A stretch of 64,000 nt of DNA from Gigaspora margarita (taxonomy: Eukaryota; Glomeromycota; Glomeromycetes; Diversisporales; Gigasporaceae), in contig WTPW01001615.1 of assembly GCA_009809945.1 (NCBI GenBank), positions 1-64,000 of the forward strand, read 5' to 3'. The notes under the pieces were generated by a model that saw only the letters and a program-made list of their open reading frames with translations, searched no databases and was not told the origin of the DNA. Below are positions 11,994-22,414 of this stretch, piece after piece. Position 1 is the first letter of the stretch. Each line of letters starts with the position of its first letter. Made by a program: the position numbers and the translations under genes.

Positions 11994-12960
11994 TTTTTTA
12001 AGTGTCCGTCTTTGGGAACTGGGAATTTTTATTCAAGATATTAGGGCCGTTGGTATCCACTTAAGGGAATACCGGCATTTGTTACATTGATGAGAGTACA
12101 ACTAGCCACACCTGCAACTTTTGGTTGCCTATTTAAGTAGCCACCCGAGGGTCCTACACTAGCTGCTATACCTGCAACCCGCATACCAGCATTGCCTATT
12201 TAAACCCTCTGGTCTCTGATCCGCCTGCCAACCCATCTTGTATCACCGGTACAGCCACCAGTTTCTAAACCTGGAGTTCGTACCGGATGCTAATCACCAC
12301 CCTTAGGACTAATTTATCCTCGACGGAAAACTTGGTAGAGCAGTCCCTGTCCCACCCAGGTATTACCTACACTTCGGTAACTTACGCTACAGCTTTACCT
12401 ATACACTTGCAGTCCAGGGGTTATCTAAACCGCTACTATTACCTACTTCTGCCCTTGTAAGGTTCGCTCCAACCCCAGCACCCACCTCACTATCCTACCG
12501 GTCCTTATACCGGATCCACAAACTTCCAAACCAGTTAGCCCGGAAGGGTCGATATGGCCTTCTTCCCTTGGTACCTAATTCCGAAACATAGGTCCTTTTT
12601 CTCCGGTCCAACTCCGGCGGCCAGGTTGGTGAACCCCCTCCTCGAGGGTCTTATCGTCCGATTCTCTGGCTCCGGTTTCTGATATTCTGGTTTTGGTAGC
12701 ACTGTTGAAGATCTTTGCTACCTCCTTACTCAGGGCTTGCCAAACGGGTTTCCGTTTCTCTGGTTCCTTGGATTTGTGCGCCCAAAGGCTCCCATTCGAA
12801 ATGGTGTACCAAGGCCTACAGGTAATATACCCAACCGATCGATGAGAAGCAGTTACCAGAACACAGGTCTATTTTTCAAAGCGTCGCCAGTGGGATTTGA
12901 ACCCTAGACCTGCCGCTTGGGGGGTGACAACTTAACAACTTCCCTAAGTCGCCACACCCT
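11967..12960 (-). mobile_element. Long SINE-like retroposon with tRNA-like head and 14-bp TSD
   Basis: An island of balanced GC in AT-rich DNA. It is bounded by an exact 14-bp duplication TCTATTTAATATAT (11,953-11,966 and 12,961-12,974). On the minus strand it begins with a tRNA-like segment (12,960 down to about 12,885) holding a B-box-like GGGTTCAAATCCCA, and it ends in a poly(A) tract (read as poly(T) at 11,974-11,999). This is the anatomy of a Pol III-derived SINE mobilised by a LINE. The body, about 880 bp, is long for a SINE and I see no long ORF in it. The tRNA-like head does not fold cleanly into a functional tRNA, and the A box is uncertain. Confidence 0.75.
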
Positions 12961-13007
12961 TCTATTTAATATATTTGTTTTATTTCTATTATTAAAGGTT
13001 TATGTAA

Positions 13008-13329
13008 TTTGGTACATGTGCGTTGTAACGCACTTATCTGATCAACCAATCAGATTGTAAGATCAGGTGTAATGTGAAATTGCGATATTTCTAAAAAATT
13101 GCTTATAGCTCAAAATTTTGCTTATGAAACTACCTTTCGCGTTCTAACAAAAAAAATTCCTCACAAAATTTTGGGTTAGAACCTTTTGCTAAAATAACCT
13201 ACTCAACCCTAACCTAACCTTAATGTAACCCTACCCTCACCCTAACCCTAAACTAATGAATTAATTATTGTTTTGATCTCATATTACACCAGAACTTATG
13301 AGGCACGTCACAACGCATATGCACCAAAA
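13008..13329. mobile_element. MITE with telomere-like CCCTAA interior
   Basis: Ends TTTGGTACATGTGCGTTGTA / inverted TTTTGGTGCATATGCGTTGT. At 13,195-13,255 the interior has degenerate CCCTAA-type repeats. It lies 33 bp beyond the SINE-like insertion's right duplication. Confidence 0.75.
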
Positions 13330-14291
13330 TATAAAATTCATTATTAAAAATCTTTTATATAATTTTATAATATTTATTTTTATATACTATATATTGCTTA
13401 TAAATTTTTTTAATATTAGTTTATTATATTAAAAAATTTGATCCTGTATATAATAAAAGTAAGTTGTATGTAATTGTTTAATATAAAATATAAATTAATT
13501 TATTTTAATAAATTGTATTATAACAACTTGATCAATAAGTTGTTCATATTATTTAAAATCTTTATTTACAATATTATTAATTTTTAAATATCAAAATTAG
13601 AATATAAGATAATTTAAAAAAACTAAATAACTGGTTTAAATAGGCAATATTCTAGCAGATTGCAAATATAGCTTCTAGTATAGAATCTTTGAGCAGACTA
13701 CTTAAATAGACAACTAAAATTGCATATGTGACTAGTTGTATTTTTATCTATATAAAGTTTTTAAGAATAACTAATAAAAATTCTAGTCCTTAAAATGGGT
13801 ACTTTGAAATTAAAAAAAAAACCAAATAACTAATATTGTTTGAAATAAAATCTATTTTATAAGTGATTTTTTATAATATTTTTGCAAAAAAGATTTAATT
13901 TATTGGGTTATATATCATAAAAAAATTTTGTATAATTATTTCTTTTGCTACAAAATTAAAAATCAAGAATATTATAAAATAGTAACAAATTTATATAGTA
14001 AATACTTAAATTCATCAGCAAATTATATATATGTAATCTTACGCAAGAAATTATGGCCCATAATATAACAAAAATCTTACATTTGATATGGTTTATTATA
14101 TAATATATTACGTCAACTATAGTAAATTTCTATAGTGTGCAAATGGGGCTTTTCTACATATAAAAGTATTTTTTTTACTAAGCAAACATTTTATAATTTC
14201 TAATTAAACCAACTTTTTTGATTCTAATGATAGTTAAATCATTAAAATTGCATTAGTATCTAACATGATATGAGTATTTATTGATTGTTTA
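13330..14291. other. AT-rich intergenic DNA with one TIR relic
   Basis: No coding signal. 14,013-14,125 is a solo relic of the left end of the 4,042-5,786 element, starting CATCAGCAAATTATATATAT and followed by TAATCTTACG. Confidence 0.55.
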
Positions 14292-14609
14292 CTATAGGGT
14301 TTTTATTATGATCAGAAATGTACAGTAAAGCAGAGCAGATTCTTATAAAATATTTTATTGAATTAACTTTAGAGTTAGAATCAGTTTAGATTAGAGTTAG
14401 ATAGGTTTTAAGTTGTAATATATATGCAAAATTGCCTTCCTGATATTTTTAATTAACACACCAAGATAGGTTATGATTGCCATTTTTTGAATTTTTCAAG
14501 GGTTTTGCTTTTCATTCATTTTACTTTGCCAAAGATCATCAAAATTCGATAATTTGATTAGTCAGATATTATGTAATTCTGCTCTGCTTTAGACAGCCCC
14601 CATATAGGG
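14292..14609. mobile_element. MITE 1 of an end-to-end series
   Basis: Ends share CTATAGGG/CTATATGGGG and GTAAAGCAGAGCAGA in opposite orientation (14,325-14,340 and 14,577-14,592). The left boundary is less certain than the right. Confidence 0.5.
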
Positions 14610-14612
14610 AGT

Positions 14613-15513
14613 AGAGTGTCCAGGATTATGATTCAGGATAATATCCGCATAATTCATCTTATGGCATATAAATATGTGATTTTACATAATTTAAAAAAAT
14701 TCGCATAATCTCATATAATTTATCCATTCTCTCGTATGCAGAAAATTCTATTGGCCAATTGACATTACACAGATTAAGTTACACAAAATATAATATCAAG
14801 TCAGCCTATATTATACTCTAACATTGGCTAATTCCGAGTAGGATCATGTAAATAATGCTGGCTAAACTATTATAGCATCTACACTTTAAAATTAATAGAT
14901 CCGAATGTAGCAACAATTATTTATTATACCAGAACTTTTATAGCATTGGTATAATAATTATATGCCAACACACTATTGGTTGTACAATGTAAGCTACGTA
15001 ACATACGTATATACGTACTTGTAATTTTTATCATGGGCAAAATTAGAACACAAAAATTTCCAGTAAAATTTGTGCTTTTAGATTAGGAATCATATCTTGC
15101 AATTAGGTTAGAGTTCGACAATATTATATGTATAATAACATGTAAAAACAGTTTCATAGACTAAATTTTTGGTTATAAACGTTTGTCTTGCACTATAGCA
15201 GTTTTGATATTTGGGCAGCAAAATTTTTTTAACCCTAATACTGGGATCCGCATAATTCGCATAATTTGTAATTTACCGGATGCATAATTTGGCATTTACC
15301 AGGACCCCGGATAATTCTAAGGTAGGTGGTATGCTTAAACTAGACATTTTTTTGGGCCAAACTCGTCTAAATTCTGGTCAAAATTAAAATTTAATTTTAA
15401 TTTTGACCAGAATTTAGACGAGTTTGGCCCAAAAAAATGTCTGGTTTAAGCATACCACCTACCTTAGAATTATCCGGGGTCCTCATTTACCAGATCATAA
15501 TCCTGGACACCCT
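14613..15513. mobile_element. MITE 2 of the series, with a large internal hairpin
   Basis: Ends AGAGTGTCCAGGATTATGAT / ATCATAATCCTGGACACCCT. The element holds a near-perfect palindrome at 15,301-15,482 and several CGCATAAT repeats. Non-coding. Confidence 0.75.
15301..15482. repeat. Near-perfect 182-bp palindrome
   Basis: Arms of about 88 bp start AGGACCCCGGATAATTCTAA and end in its exact complement; I find only one or two mismatches between the arms (e.g. TAGACATT versus AATGTCTG). The centre is an AATTTTAATT-like sequence near 15,390. Such low divergence implies a recent origin or ongoing gene conversion. Confidence 0.85.
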
Positions 15514-15517
15514 AATA

Positions 15518-15857
15518 GGGGCTTTACTTATTTGTGCCAGTAATACAAACTCCTAAAAAGGCAACTACCAATCAGTGAGTTCAAATTTTAATCGTTTCAA
15601 ATCAGCCCGACATGAATTCTGAACATGTGCGAAAGAAGAAAAAAGTGAAAATACGCCAAAACTAGTGTTTAAATCGACCTTTATACACTAATTAAAAATG
15701 TCGGACGAAATTTTACATATAATAGGCAACTACCTATAGCTATACCTCCTAAAGCTAACCTTCTAACCCTAACTTTGCGTTTTTACACACTTTGTTTATT
15801 TACAAAATTAAATTTCCTTTTTTGGGTTGTATTACCGGCACAAATAAGTAAATCCCC
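15518..15857. mobile_element. MITE 3 of the series, TA target
   Basis: Ends GGGGCTTTACTTATTTGTGC / GCACAAATAAGTAAATCCCC, flanked by TA. The interior has AAATCGACCTT..CACTAATTAAAAATG, which recurs in decayed copies at about 38,690-38,900 and 61,230-61,330. Confidence 0.75.
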
Positions 15858-15868
15858 TAATAGGGAGG

Positions 15869-16253
15869 CAGGGACATGGAAAAATATTGATTTATATAGA
15901 TCAATATAAATCGATATTTTTAGGCCAAATCATAGGGAAATCGATATTTTTAAAATTTTTTAAGCAGTGTAACTGCACCACTTCGGGCAAAATTAAAGTA
16001 TAATTTGGGTCGGGCAACATTAATTTGCCAACCTAAATTGTCGGCAGGTGTCGGAAATGTAGACAATCAACAAACAAAAATATCCGTTAACTTCCCGAAA
16101 AACCTGAACTTAGATACTGATCATGTTATTTAATGTTACACCAAATCTTAAATTCTTATTGGTCAATCATGGGCAAATCGATATAAATCGATATTTTTGA
16201 CTATATCGATAGATATTTTTGTCAAATCAAATCGATATTTTTCCACGTCCCTG
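15869..16253. mobile_element. MITE 4 of the series
   Basis: Ends CAGGGACATGGAAAAATATT / ATATTTTTCCACGTCCCTG. The interior repeats ATCGATATTTTT in both senses. Non-coding. Confidence 0.75.
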
Positions 16254-16255
16254 TA

Positions 16256-16553
16256 GGGAGGTCGTCTAAAGCCATGTACCACGTGACATTTTTGTGTAAA
16301 TCAACCAACCGGAGTCGCGAAATTTTGTTTACATGGATCAGCCCGAAGAAGACAAAAAACAAAAAAAAACGCAAGAACATAAAAACGGCAGTTCAAACCT
16401 GTCTTGGGCCATTAATAAAAAATGCCGGGAAGGCAATTTTACTTATATGTTTGTCCTAACCCTAACCCCGACCCTAATGCTAAACAGGCTCTAACCCTAA
16501 TTTTAACTAAATTTTCAAAAAAGCACGTGGGTACATGACTTTAGCCATCCCCC
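16256..16553. mobile_element. MITE 5 of the series
   Basis: Ends GGGAGGTCGTCTAAAGCCAT and, inverted, GGGGGGATGGCTAAAGTCAT, followed inward by GTACC(C)ACGTG. CCCTAA-type repeats lie at 16,455-16,500. It ends about 500 bp upstream of the channel gene start. Confidence 0.7.
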
Positions 16554-17049
16554 CATATGGGGCAATTAGTAAAACTGCGCCGATTTTTTACTATGAAAAT
16601 TTGACCCTTTAACTGCGGATTACCACTTAAAAAATTTGTCTGCGCCACAAATCTAGCACAGAATTTTTACGTGCTTAGGTTTTGTCTAACAACTATAATA
16701 AAAATAGAATAAATAACGATAAACATTGTAAATAACGAAAAACATTTTCATGTAAAAGCAAATTAAAGTGGCGCTAATGTAGCACTGCCACAAATACTGG
16801 CAAGATTCCAATGGCACCTGCACAAGTATTACAGAGCCATAGTTGTCGGTTGACTTGACTTTAAACAAACATATACAAGAATTTTCTTTTGTTGTTCGTG
16901 TTGGAGGCATCTTATTATGTTTGTAGAATAAAATGTTTACCAATATTTTGTCATTTACTTTTCTCATTTTTTTAGTCAATCTTTAGCATTGAATTAAACG
17001 ACTCAGGAAAAAAAAGACTATTAGGTCGATTTATTATCATGTAATATCT
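16554..17049 (+). other. Upstream region of the channel gene
   Basis: About 500 bp between the last MITE and the start codon. It is less AT-skewed than the flanking repeats. No single TATA box or initiator can be singled out, though this stretch presumably holds the promoter. Confidence 0.4.
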
Positions 17050-20000
17050 ATGACAGTTCATGATATGAAAATTGAAATTATGACAGAAACAGACAATAAA
17101 CTTAGAGAACAAGTTATAATCCATGAAAATGAAACAGTTTACGAGGCGAAAATTGATGTTATGACAGAACTTCATCAACATAAAATTACAACATTGATTT
17201 GTTCACCTAATTTAAAGTATATTGCAACTATGAGTAAAATGGACGAGGTCATTATTATATGGCATAATGAAACACAATTAAAACCAATTTCGAAATTTTT
17301 TGCCCGTGAAATAACCAATGCGCAAGAATATCATCATGGTCATGAACTAGTGGAGTTGTCAGACGATGCTTTAGTCGTAATAGAACGTGAGGGTATGCTA
17401 TATTAAAAGCTTATCTTGTCATTAACACGTAATAATATCATTTACGTAAAAAGCTCGATATTATATTAACTCATAAAATTGTATTATTAATACGAATGAA
17501 TTCTTTTTCTTTAAGGCACTTTAAACATGTTTGATACAAAAAAAAGACAACACATCAAGATATGGAAAATAGCTGAATACAAAAAAATTCGGTGTACTTT
17601 TCTTTATAAAGGAGATTTTATGCTTGTGCTTATTCATCCGAATGATAAGAAAGTTCTCTTTAAATTTAAAATTTATTTATATTCTGTCGTTAATAATAGG
17701 TTACAGTGCAAAACTATATATACTTTCGATCAACATAATTATTATAATTTAAATTGCACCATATTTAGAAATGGAAAGCTGTTAATTAGTGGTAATAAAA
17801 ACATTGCTGGCAATTTTTGCCTTCTATGGAATGCAGAGACCGAAGCTTCTGAATTTGAGATATCTAAAGTAGTTGACTTACCTAATGTTCTTTTTGGAAA
17901 TTCTGAAATGCAATATTCTAACCTTAATAACGACAGCATAATAGCAATATTGCATCATGGCTTGAAGATTTATTCAGCTAAAACAGGCATTAGAATCGCA
18001 GATCTTGGAGTCGTAAACAATGAAGAGATCATGGAAGATAATAAAGGGTTCAATATTAATTTTGTAAATCAGGGCAAACATTTATTAATTTCGTACTTCC
18101 CGGCAATAACTAGATTTTCAGAACTTTCACAAATAGTAATTCGACTAATAAACCCGTATTCGCCTGAATCAGACGAATCATTAGACATTTTTATAGGAAC
18201 AAATTTTAGTTCTGAAAATATCAGATTTTTTCCTCAGAGAATATATAACGACAGAGTTATTGGAATTGTCTACAATAAAGTTCAGATCCATAAAATTTTT
18301 CAGGACGATTTTTTTCAAAATCTGCGAAATAGGAATCTAAATGAAATTCATTTTCTTTGCAAGACACATTTTCTCTGTATGACAGATGAAATATTAAAAA
18401 AAATAGAAAAGGGTTTAAGTGTGCTTGATCGTGAATTTAGAGACAAAAAAGAATTTAAGAGTATTAAAATACTAAAAGGTCATCAAATTTATTGGCGTTA
18501 TGATGGCAAAAAATTATCAGCGTTTATAAATAATACAGAAGAAATTGTTGCAGAATCAATAATATTTGAAGGACCTTCTTATAGAGTGAAACGGTTATCT
18601 AATGATGACTTAATTATGATGAATAGTAAATTTTCAATTATTGTAACTCCCAATGTTGAAGATAAAAAATTACGGATGCTATGTTTTCTTGACAATAAAA
18701 ATCTGAAGAACGAAACATCAAAATTCTTATTTTCTGAGAAGTATTTTATTGATATCTTTTCCAATTATCGCAATAATTACAAATTTTTTGATGAATATTC
18801 ATTGAAATATTTAATCGAAAATCACATCAAGGATACACCTTTTTTTTTATTATACGCTGAAGCTCTTTTAAAGGCGGCAATAAGGAAACAGAGGGGTGAA
18901 GTAGTTGATATGGTTTTTGAAGAATGTATGAGATTAATCAAAGATAATCCAGATAACATCAATATACTCAAAATAATCACATCTCTTTTGCCCGAACTTT
19001 ATGCAAATTATCCAAAATATGTTAATAGATTTTTATTACAAACTTCTTTATTATTGAGTCCTAATCAATTATATGAATCTTTGCAAGTAACAAAAAATCA
19101 ACATCTTTTTCCATGTACTCCAGAATTTCATATGTTCAAACATACCCTAATTTCAATGACATACTTTTACTTGTATTCTAAATGTAAGTCTTTATATCGG
19201 AAAATATCCATCTTTTTTTTTTTTAATTATTCTCACACACAAACAGACGCCATTAGATTGGTCATACCTTTACCAAAATTTTCTACTTACGATCCAGAAT
19301 ACTCATTTTGGAAAGAGATATTAGGAAAACCTTCATCAAATGGTTTTATAAAAATGCAAATTACTGAAATATATTCTAACTGGAGTGGTGAAGTTTTACT
19401 TAATTTTAAGTGGAAAACGTTTGGAAGATTATATTATTGTTTTATTTGGTTCATTCATACATTTCTTCTCGTAATATTCTCTCTTGGTGTTACGGAAACT
19501 AAAGGGATCATCTCAACTACTGGTCGAAACATTTGTCTATGGTTATCAATTATTATTGGATGTTTAGTATTATTTTCTATAGAAGTACGTCAATTCATAT
19601 GGGATTGGAAATTTTATATAACTAGTACATGGAACTTTTTTGGTAAGATGCATATAAATCCATTTATTTCAATTTAAATTTAAAGTTGAATTTTTAACTT
19701 TAATAACATTAATGCATTTATAGATCTTTGCTCCTTACTTTTTCCCATTGTGACTTCCATTTATTGGTTAACAAACGGTCCTCCGCCATTATGGGCACCC
19801 GCACTTTCATGCGTATTTCTTTATTTGAAATTTTTATTCTTTTTACGAGCTTTTGAATATTATAATGCTGGTCGTTATCTTGCAATCATGGCTGGAGTTG
19901 TTAGAAAAGTGTTTACATACTTGTTAATTTTGGGAATTATCATACTCGGGTTTGCACATGCTTTCTATATATTACTTCAACCATCAAGCGAACGCAACGA

Positions 20001-20931
20001 TACAACTGATAATAACACGGATTTATACTCTCGTTTTGAAACCTCGCTTCTAGCTGTTTATTTATTAATGATTGGTAAGCATTTAAATTTGTGTTGTTAT
20101 CGATCATAGTTATATTGGTCGATTTAAAAAAAAAAAAATCGGGGGTTGGTAAAAGGTTTACTTAGACATTACAACCTATCCTATTAATATTTTGTCAACT
20201 TATTACTTACCTAATGTTAAATTTTTTATGTTGTCTATGATTTTAGACAGTTTAATAAATTTTATTAAATTCATATGTTATCCGTTTTATAGGTGATAAT
20301 AGCTCGCTTTCTAATTGGGATTATCGAGACAATCCTATTTTAGTAGTTTTGATGGTTTCATTTTCTATTTTTACAGTTCTCTTTATGTTAAATCTATTTA
20401 TTGGGTTATTAAGTAATGAGATTCAAAACCATGATAATAGAGCCGCATTTCTATTACAAAAGGCTCAGGTACTAAAAAAAGTTTTTTTTTTTTTTTTTTG
20501 TCTATATATTATTATTTAATGTTTCTCATTCAAACATTTTACAGATCTTGGCAGAAATAGAATTATTCTGTCTTTTTCCACAGCAACGAAGATGGAAAGA
20601 TTGGTTTCCAGATTTCATGTACGTTGATTTTACCGGTAATATGCGATTATGAATTTCATCAATAATAATTATTTATCAATTTCATTAATTTCAAATTTAT
20701 AGTCATTATCTAGCATATACCAATGAAGTTCACAATAAAATTATAGAAATGAGGAATGAATTACCAGTTGATTATCAACCTATTTTGAGTGATGAACTTA
20801 TAAAGTTGGTTGGAATAAAAGATGTTGAAACAGAATCTACTTTACATTTATGCAAAACTATGGATAAAAGGATTTCAAAATTATATGAAATGGTAAAAAA
20901 ATTTTCGAATAATGATAATAAGGAGAATTAG
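17050..20931 (+). CDS. WD40-like / six-transmembrane ion-channel protein (TRP-like), six exons
   Basis: Spliced model with all phases agreeing: exons 17,050-17,392, 17,516-19,642, 19,724-20,074, 20,293-20,468, 20,545-20,618 and 20,703-20,931 (1,099 residues). Donors are GTATGC, GTAAGA, GTAAGC, GTACTA and GTACGT; acceptors end TAAG, TAG or CAG. Residues 1 to about 650 look like a degenerate beta-propeller (e.g. HKITTLICSPNLKYIATMS). The C-terminal third has hydrophobic segments near 753-773, 787-806, 825-840, 850-870, 886-908 and 955-977. A pore-loop-like stretch (ETSLLAVYLLMIGDN) lies before the last helix, then LNLFIGLLSNEI, as in TRP/polycystin Ion_trans proteins. It is presumably a cation channel; ligand and membrane are unknown. 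An alternative first donor (GTGAGG, 17,387) is also in phase and would drop two residues. Confidence 0.85.
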
Positions 20932-22414
20932 ATTATATATAGATTTGTTACAAAAATAACTAGATTATATGGATTTGTATTATTTATTTCTTATTGATTA
21001 TTCGCTTATTCATTATATAAAAGAAAGAGATAATGTATATGAAACCTTATTCCCGTTTTAATAAGTTTTATCTGTGATCTTTATACGTATTTTGTCGTTT
21101 GTTAATAATAAATAAATTCCAGAGCTAATGTATTATTGCTGTTTGCATAATTGTAGATCAATGTTTTCTTTTTTTCTGATCTACAATTTGACAAATTTAT
21201 TTTTTGAATTATTGCATAAAATAAAGAAACCCGATTGCTAGCTCCTTATTTTTAAAACTCCTCCGATATGATAATTTTATATTACAATATCGGAGTAATT
21301 TTAAGAAGTCAGAAATCACCTAACAATCAACAATCGAGTGACGAGCATTACGCACAATATGTGCAATTTAGTTCCAGCCGCAATTTCGGGTCAGGTCATT
21401 CAAGGTCAGTTTCTTATTAATTCGGAATCATGATATGGGGGAATCAGATATTCATTATTTAGGTATATATTTATTATAAAGTGTATTTTTTATAGGATAG
21501 AATTTAAAGATGATACTGTATATTAAAGGCGAGATCAGCCCTTATACGCATTTTAAATCATATGAAGAACCAGAATGATAACAATTGGAAACTATACTTT
21601 CTTCGAAACAGTGATTTCAAAGAAACTATATTACTACGTTTCCAATCTCGAACTATGCCGCAGAGCGACACGTGTAGAAACATTTGCCAAATTGCGGTAT
21701 TCGACAATTTTTGATCATTATATGTAAGGCTGGGTTTTTGAATAAACATGTTTATATCGTAATACATGAAAAAATAACAAAAAAATGATCATATGAGATT
21801 GCATAATAGATAGCTCGAATCTCAGTTTCCATCTACTAATAAAGATAATCGGTGATACCAAGCCACAATTAGAACTATGAAGGGGAACCTATAATAACAA
21901 TACAAAAAGGGAAATTTGGAAATGTTTACAAGGAAAATGAAAAACGAGACCGTAATCGCATCCGTCCCAAGTTACTATCTATCAGCAAATTAGATCAATA
22001 TACATAATCTAGGCCTCAATCAATTTATTACGAAGAATCCATAACAAAATTAAAAAATTCATATGATTTTTAAACCAATCATAATGTAGGAGCTGAGAAC
22101 CAACATTCATGTGACTTCAAACTTTTAAATTAACCAATCAGAATGCATAATTATGTGAATAAAAGCTTAATAATCACTTTTATTAGGAGATTTCGATAAC
22201 TTTTTCGATTTATGGAGTATTATATTCTGACCGTAAATTGAAATTTGCTATCTGTTAGCCGGATAACTGGATTCTATCCTGATCAAAAAATTTTGATGTA
22301 CAACATAGTACAAAACTCAAAAATTTAGGATATAATCAATATGATTTGCATTTGTCTGTTATCATTTCAATGAAATTAATTTCTTTCACATAAAATATAA
22401 TCTTCATTGTCTAA
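20932..22414. other. Intergenic between channel and Sel1-kinase genes
   Basis: Contains the probable 3' UTR of the channel gene, with AATAAA near 21,108-21,115. There is a small inverted pair TTGGAAAC / GTTTCCAA (about 21,583 and 21,638) and a possible kinase-exon relic (21,885-21,990). The 200 bp before 22,415 probably hold the promoter of the next gene. Confidence 0.45.
21885..21990 (+). pseudogene. Possible relic of a kinase glycine-rich-loop exon
   Basis: One frame reads TIQKGKFGNVYKENEKRDR, resembling the GxGxFGxVY loop of the kinases common in these fungi. The next residues do not follow the family and a stop comes soon after. It could be chance; the match is short. Confidence 0.25.

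Noticed and set aside
12880..12960. Functional tRNA gene on the minus strand
   Set aside because: A B-box-like sequence is present, but acceptor and T-stem pairing is poor and the segment is the head of a retroposon with its own target duplication.
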